In this document: positions 59,361 to 64,000 of the stretch, piece by piece
Layout: each line of letters starts with the position of its first letter
Position numbering within the stretch: position 1 is the first letter of the stretch
Assembly: GCF_050908995.1 (NCBI RefSeq)
Contig: NC_135130.1
Span: 7,433,001-7,497,000 of the forward strand
DNA from: Andrena cerasifolii
Lineage: Eukaryota > Arthropoda > Insecta > Hymenoptera > Andrenidae
Direction: 5' to 3'
DNA length: 64,000 nucleotides
Notes under the pieces: generated by a model
Told to the model about the DNA's origin: nothing
What the model saw: the letters and a program-made list of their open reading frames with translations, nothing else
Databases searched by the model: none
Position numbers and translations under genes: made by a program

Positions 59361-62160
59361 CTTCATTCCTTCAAGCCACCTTCATCCGATTCCAGCTCCC
59401 ACGATCCATTTGCTTTTTCCAAGTCACGTTATTCAAATTTTCTCAATGTGGAGTGCTATCGCCCGCCAAAGTGCGCGCATGGGAAAAGTAGTAATGCCCA
59501 TTGAATGGCGCGGCGCGTAAGGGGCGGAGGGGCGCGCTTTTCGGCCCTCGTTAGAATGCGTAATGGCGCGTGTAGCAAAACGCGATTCTTTCGCGCAGGC
59601 CTTCATTGTCAGCCTCGTTAGGAACCGTGCCACGGCATCGTAAACAATCGGGAGCGTGCATAACTCACGGCGTTAATGAATATGCCGGTGCATCGTATAA
59701 TGCACCCGGCGGAAACTATCACGTAACCACTTCGGATCGATTCGCCGTGCTCCCCTTTTTCTTCTCTTTTTATGCTTAATGGGTCATGCACACGTACAAA
59801 TTATGCATGCATCGAGCGCAGAGACCGGCAGGGAAAGGAAGCAACGAAAGTTCGAGGACTTTTTATTTTAAAACGGTGGAGATGCATCGCTTCAAGATTT
59901 AAAATATTATCACCTGCACCTTACTTGGTATTGGCGAAAACAATTTTGCAATTCTCTAAAGGCACAACGATCACTGTCAACGAAATAAGAATTCTGGAAA
60001 ATTCTTTCCACTGGTGTAGATTTTATTATTTTCCAACTAGCATATATATATATTCAATTGCTCGAGTACAGTTCTTCGTGATTGCGAATCCACTGTGCCA
60101 ATGCTATGGTTAAACTGGCAATTAGTATCGATACGTTTACTGCCATCGGGTGGGGGTTAATTCGTGACTCATGCTGCGAAGCTCTAATACTTGTAAATTT
60201 CTCAACACCGTCGAGGTTATATAACCTAATATTAGCAGACACGAATAATTTAATATTAAATGAATAAATAACGATAAACCTCTAAATGACTTTCCTCACT
60301 CCTCACCAAAAACTGAGCGAAACCTGTCCAGCAGTGGATCCAGAGCCGCAGATATTGAACACCAGCATCGAAACCGAGTCGCACCGCTGGCCATCGTAAT
60401 TCCTGGCTCGTGTATCCAGAGTGCTCAAAAAGAAACCGAGGCTCAAGGAATGTCAGAACTAAAAGTCACCGAACGAGGAACCTGAAAAAAAGGCACCCCG
60501 GCCATATCCGTGACAATCCCTCCAGTGGAAACAGTCCGCAGCTCCCAGCGTTCTCTGAAAAACCGCCCGAAAAGGAGCCGTGGAAGGAATCGGCAGAAAC
60601 AATTATCAAAATCGCCGCGGCATACAATGTCCCTGCCAAAAGGAGGTGCCCGCGAAGCGTCCGGAGTCGCTCGGTAGCGCTGGAGTCTCCTTGGAAAACC
60701 ACGGCACGAAAGAAACCGAGAGGAGGGGGACCGAAGACGACGAAGAAGAAGAGGAGGAGATCGACGAGATCGGGACACGTTTAAATCCCTTCTGCCAAGC
60801 GCGCGGTTGTTATTACAACCGTCGATAGCAAAAAGCAAGGACCATCGTCCTTCGTCGTCTGGCCCTGCTGCTCTGTGGTTCCGGCTGCGGGAGAAGAAGA
60901 AAGGGGCAGGGGCGGCGGGATGATTGTTTCTCACGAGCCAAACTAGGCAGCCCCCGGGCCCAGTTCGAGTCGATTGACCCTCTTTTTCAGCGGCGAAAAG
61001 AGAAGCACACGGCGCCACGAATTCCGACCGCTTCCTTGAATCGCGGAAGGTCTCTGAACCACTCTTTGCCTTCATTTTTGGGGCCTCGCGATGCTGGGGG
61101 TGCCGCGCGCTCTGGCACGTACCGGGATTTAGCCAGGGGGGCACCTGGTGCACAGCTAAAGCGACGACGGAAATGCGGAGCACTGGTGAAACATTTTGTA
61201 TTTTAAACGGTGGGAATAGTTGGAACAGTTGATTTGATTGGGAAATTGGGAATCTGCTGTTAGAGGTTGGAGGGAGTAGTTGGGGTACTTTTAGGATTAT
61301 GGTGCACTGGGGATTTGTAAATGTTGGTGGATATGGAGCTTTGTTAATTTTTGGGCTTCCTTATGTTGCGAAATAATTGCCGTACTGAACAATTTGGAAA
61401 CTAATAGCTGAATTGCAGGCAGATGCAGATGGTTCAGGGGAGGCACTACTGTAATGACCCGAAAAGTAAAGGTACCTTTGGAAATTTATTAAAAGCAAAC
61501 TACGTAATGAATCTTTTTTTAACTTTCGGTACTTTTTACTGGATATTTCAGTTATGCGAATATATTTTTTTTTTAGATTTATTTAATACATTAAGTGATT
61601 AACTAAAGATAGATTAACCGAAGATTAGTGCACTTCTAATTTTGCAATGAAGTAGTAAATCTGTAGGTGATATTTTTATTTTACAGTAGATTTTCTATTC
61701 TTTGCTAAAACTTGTACTGTAGTTTAATCTGTCGCTGAAGGGTGTGATTGAAATTCAAACCGTTGCAGCAGTTGCAAGTGGTAGAGGGTAAATATTTTTA
61801 GAGCGATGCCCGGTGCTATTTTTTTTTATACTGGCATTTTGCGCGAGTCCATGGCGTAATGCCACATCATTAGTAGGCTTCGAGATAGCAGTAAGACCCC
61901 GCGAAGGATTTATAGCGGCGACACGGTGAGTTGGTCTGGTTTTTCAGCTCCTTCGTGCGTTTCATACTTCGTAACGTGTTATCATTTTTGAATGCGAGAT
62001 AAATGGTGAGCGAGATAGGAGGCAAGAGAGAGATTAAAGGGGGAGATACGTTAGGAGAGACGGAGGTCCATCGGAAGACAGAGAGAGAGGGCTAAGGGAA
62101 GAGGAGAATTTTATAAACGGACACTGACAGAGAAAGGGTGGGATAGGCACTAGAGTAAAT

Positions 62161-62661
62161 GTGGAGTGGCAATGGAAGGGGAAACATCGTTGCGAATGGA
62201 AGATTTCGAAGGAAAGAAGAGTAGGAGAAAAGGGTACGAGAAGAAAGGGCAAGAAGAGCGACGGAAAAGTGGACCTTGAGAAGAAAGAACTTAATAAAGA
62301 ACCGTCAAGACAAAATGGCCAAAAAAGATCAGCGTCAAAGGGTGCCCGAGGAAAGCTGAAAAGGGGGCGTCAAGCGTGCGCAAATAAAGAACCAACCGCA
62401 AGAAAAGAAAATAGACTCAAAGAGCCCAAGAGAAGTTGTATGCGCACTGAAAGAACCCAAGAAACGTCCATCAACAGTAAAGAGCAAAAAGGAACAAAAC
62501 CAAATAAAAATGGAACCAAGGTCAGAGATCGGGGGCCTTCTGCAAAAAGAAAAGCACAGATACCTAAAAAAAAGAAAATAAAAAAATCTTTATACCCTAA
62601 TGAGAAACGTGGCGCAGAAATAATAGTTTCCCTAATTGCAAAAAGGAAGCATTTGATTTAA
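62161..62661 (+). CDS. Doubtful lysine-rich open frame, 166 codons
   Basis: A single open frame starting MEWQWKGKHRCEWKISKE, extremely rich in Lys, Arg and Glu, with blocks such as PKKKKIKKS near residue 140. It lies in a purine-rich strand segment (about 62000-62660), which depletes stop codons except those of the TAA/TGA type and can leave frames open by composition alone. No conserved domain, promoter or splice context is recognised. A nuclear or ribosomal-type basic protein, or a retro-copy remnant, is conceivable. A chance frame inside cyclin D intron 3 is the more likely reading. Confidence 0.15.
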   Translation: MEWQWKGKHRCEWKISKERRVGEKGTRRKGKKSDGKVDLEKKELNKEPSRQNGQKRSASKGARGKLKRGRQACANKEPTARKENRLKEPKRSCMRTERTQETSINSKEQKGTKPNKNGTKVRDRGPSAKRKAQIPKKKKIKKSLYPNEKRGAEIIVSLIAKRKHLI

Positions 62662-63033
62662 GAATGGAAAAGTCCGCTTTTTCTGATATTTTTTCTAACA
62701 AAAATATAGTTAATGCAATCGATATAACTAAAATACGATAAATAACGAAGTATAATATATAATATAAATAAAAGGCTTTGAAGAGTGGACCCTTTGCAGG
62801 AAATTGTTTTCCCAAAATATTAAACTTGCAAAATTGATTTTTGGCACACGAACAGCGGGTGTCCAGTGTTTCCAGCTCGCTGTGCAAAGGAACAGAAAAG
62901 AGTACACACGTTTCTCAGTTACAAGAGGAATTCCTAGCATAGGTAATGCCTCTTTGCTAATTCCCCACAGTAGCGAGACCTAACCCAGAACTAATTACAG
63001 AAAAAACCCCATCTGTTAAATTTGACCGCTTAA

Positions 63034-63780
63034 GGGGTTGTGCCTAGTCAGGCGGTCGAAAAGAGGCGAATATTTGTGAATTTTTTTTGAAGAAGCGGAA
63101 GCGTATATTTTTACAGAACTTTTTGCGTTTCAAAGAGCAACATTTAAAGAACATTTGGTAATTTTTTCGTAGAAAAATATTTGCGTTTATAATAAAATAA
63201 CAAGCGACATCCAAGAAGCATTTTTAAAAATTTGCTTTCGCGGTGAGCACTGCCATTCGGAACCAGATTGTCTAAAATCAAAAAACAAAAAAGATTTCGT
63301 TAGTATATTAATGTATCCTCAGGTTGACGGAGAGAATTTTCCGAAATATTAAGTTAAAACAACATGGCAGCTATTTAAAGTTGAAATCCTGATTTCTTCC
63401 TGCAAAAATTACGCGAAAAAATCAGGATTTCAACTTTAAATAGCCGCCATTTTGTTTTAACTTAATATTTCGGAAAATTCTCTCCGTCAACCTGAGGATA
63501 CATTAATATACTAACGAAATCTTTTTTGTTTTTTGATTTTAGACAATCTGGTTCCGAATAGCAGTGCTCATCGCAAAACCAAATTTTTAAAAATGCTTCT
63601 TGGATGTCGCTTGTTATTTTATTATAAACGTAAATATTTTTCCACGAAAAAATTACCAAATATTCTTTAAATGTTGCTCTTTTAAACGCAAAAAGTTTTG
63701 TAAAAATATACGCTTCCGCTTCTTCAAAAAAAATTCACAAATATTCGCCTCTTTTCGACCGCCTGACTAGGCACAACCCC
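63034..63780. mobile_element. Long fold-back element, about 362-bp arms, TTAA target
   Basis: The arms 63034-63395 and 63419-63780 pair with no net indel (paired coordinates sum to 126814). Only scattered substitutions are seen (for example acagaac/acaaaac and aagaacattt/aagaatattt), with a loop of about 23 bp. The termini are GGGGTTGTGCCTAG. TTAA is duplicated at 63030-63033 and 63781-63784. No frame encodes a transposase. It shares the TTAA target and GGGG start with 26724-27444, but the arm sequences are unrelated. Confidence 0.85.
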
Positions 63781-63784
63781 TTAA

Positions 63785-64000
63785 AGTCCCTTCGGTACAT
63801 GCCCTCTAAATTCATCCCTGCAAATTCCCAGAGCACTCGATCAGTGGGGGTGGTGGTCCCGCTGGAATGTCGTTCTCAAATAATAATCCTCGTTTCACGG
63901 GGGCACAGCGAACGCACCTGCGCCAGGCAGAGAGTGAACTCCGCGACTGCTCTGCAAATTCAAGAACGGCTTCGTGGAATTCCGTTCTGAATGTCTTTAT
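63785..64000. other. Window end, no gene seen
   Basis: A short stretch of intron 3 after the fold-back element, with no recognisable exon or repeat. Confidence 0.5.

Larger units (their letters stand above)
57136..64000 (+). other. Cyclin D intron 3 (at least 6,865 bp, incomplete)
   Basis: Starts at donor GTGAGA, phase 1, and continues past the window end. No stretch encoding the expected next D-cyclin block (the FxxxPPSMIAAxS type) after an AG acceptor was found down to 64000. It contains an array-bearing hAT-like element (58784-59360), a GC-rich part (60400-61180), a purine-rich part (62000-62660) and a long fold-back element (63034-63780). Remaining stretches show only chance frames. Confidence 0.7.

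Noticed and set aside
60443..61183. 246-codon minus-strand frame in intron 3
   Set aside because: Arg/Pro/Ser-rich composition in GC-rich DNA, overlapping frames on the other strand, no recognisable domain.
57136..64000. Search for the next cyclin D exon
   Set aside because: No AG-preceded stretch encoding the conserved block after HAQTFIALSAR was found, so the gene is left partial.
1..64000. tRNA, rRNA and familiar microRNA genes
   Set aside because: Scanning for T-arm words such as GGTTCGAATCC and for well-known insect microRNA sequences gave no convincing clover-leaf or hairpin; a computed scan was not possible.

Overview
This window is animal nuclear DNA, almost certainly from an insect and most plausibly a hymenopteran (bee, ant or wasp). 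That placement is inference. It rests on a spliced, insect-like D-type cyclin, AT-rich introns interrupted by CpG-dense blocks, and many short non-autonomous DNA transposons with TTAA, TA or 8-bp target duplications. Nothing in the sequence fixes the species.

Only one gene can be supported: a G1/S-specific cyclin D on the + strand. Three coding exons are visible: 8619-8816 (66 codons), 21102-21317 (72 codons) and 56973-57135 (54 codons plus 1 nt). They join in frame across GT-AG introns of 12,285 and 35,655 bp. The last visible exon opens a third intron that runs off the window, so the C-terminal exon(s), with the rest of the second cyclin fold and the tail, lie beyond position 64000. Coding DNA is therefore under 1% of the window. 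The visible 192 residues include an LxCxE retinoblastoma-binding motif, the D-cyclin segment around MRKIVAEWMLE, and the CDK-contacting lysine at residue 112.

Upstream, 7300-8618 is a CpG-rich promoter/5' UTR region. It holds two palindromic TCACGTGA E-boxes 44 bp apart and a single upstream ATG. That ATG opens a 62-codon, arginine-rich uORF ending 128 nt before the cyclin start.

The rest is intron and 5' flank populated by repeats. (a) TTAA-flanked piggyBac-type MITEs occur at 4024-4534, 25453-25769, 26447-27451 and 34282-34580. (b) TTAA-flanked fold-back elements beginning GGGG occur at 26724-27444, 49336-50024 and 63034-63780; the first has 299-bp arms that read as identical and sits inside an older MITE. 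(c) hAT-like MITEs occur at 4138-4497, 5175-5534, 13232-14339, 19592-20124 and 22021-22258. (d) TA-flanked mariner-like MITEs occur at 15794-16323, 16811-17046, 17160-17317 and 23852-24310. (e) Tandem arrays include a 9-bp array (23532-23704), a 15/16-bp array (36960-37737), a 43-bp palindrome-bearing satellite of exactly 12 evenly spaced units (39590-40085), a 20/37-bp array (52060-52445), and two arrays (54044-54950 and 58784-59360) that look like internal expansions of two copies of one hAT-like element.

No tRNA, rRNA, CRISPR array, transposase gene or second protein-coding gene could be supported. Annotation of the non-coding parts comes from reading repeats and target duplications by eye, so arm limits are approximate unless exact matches are stated.
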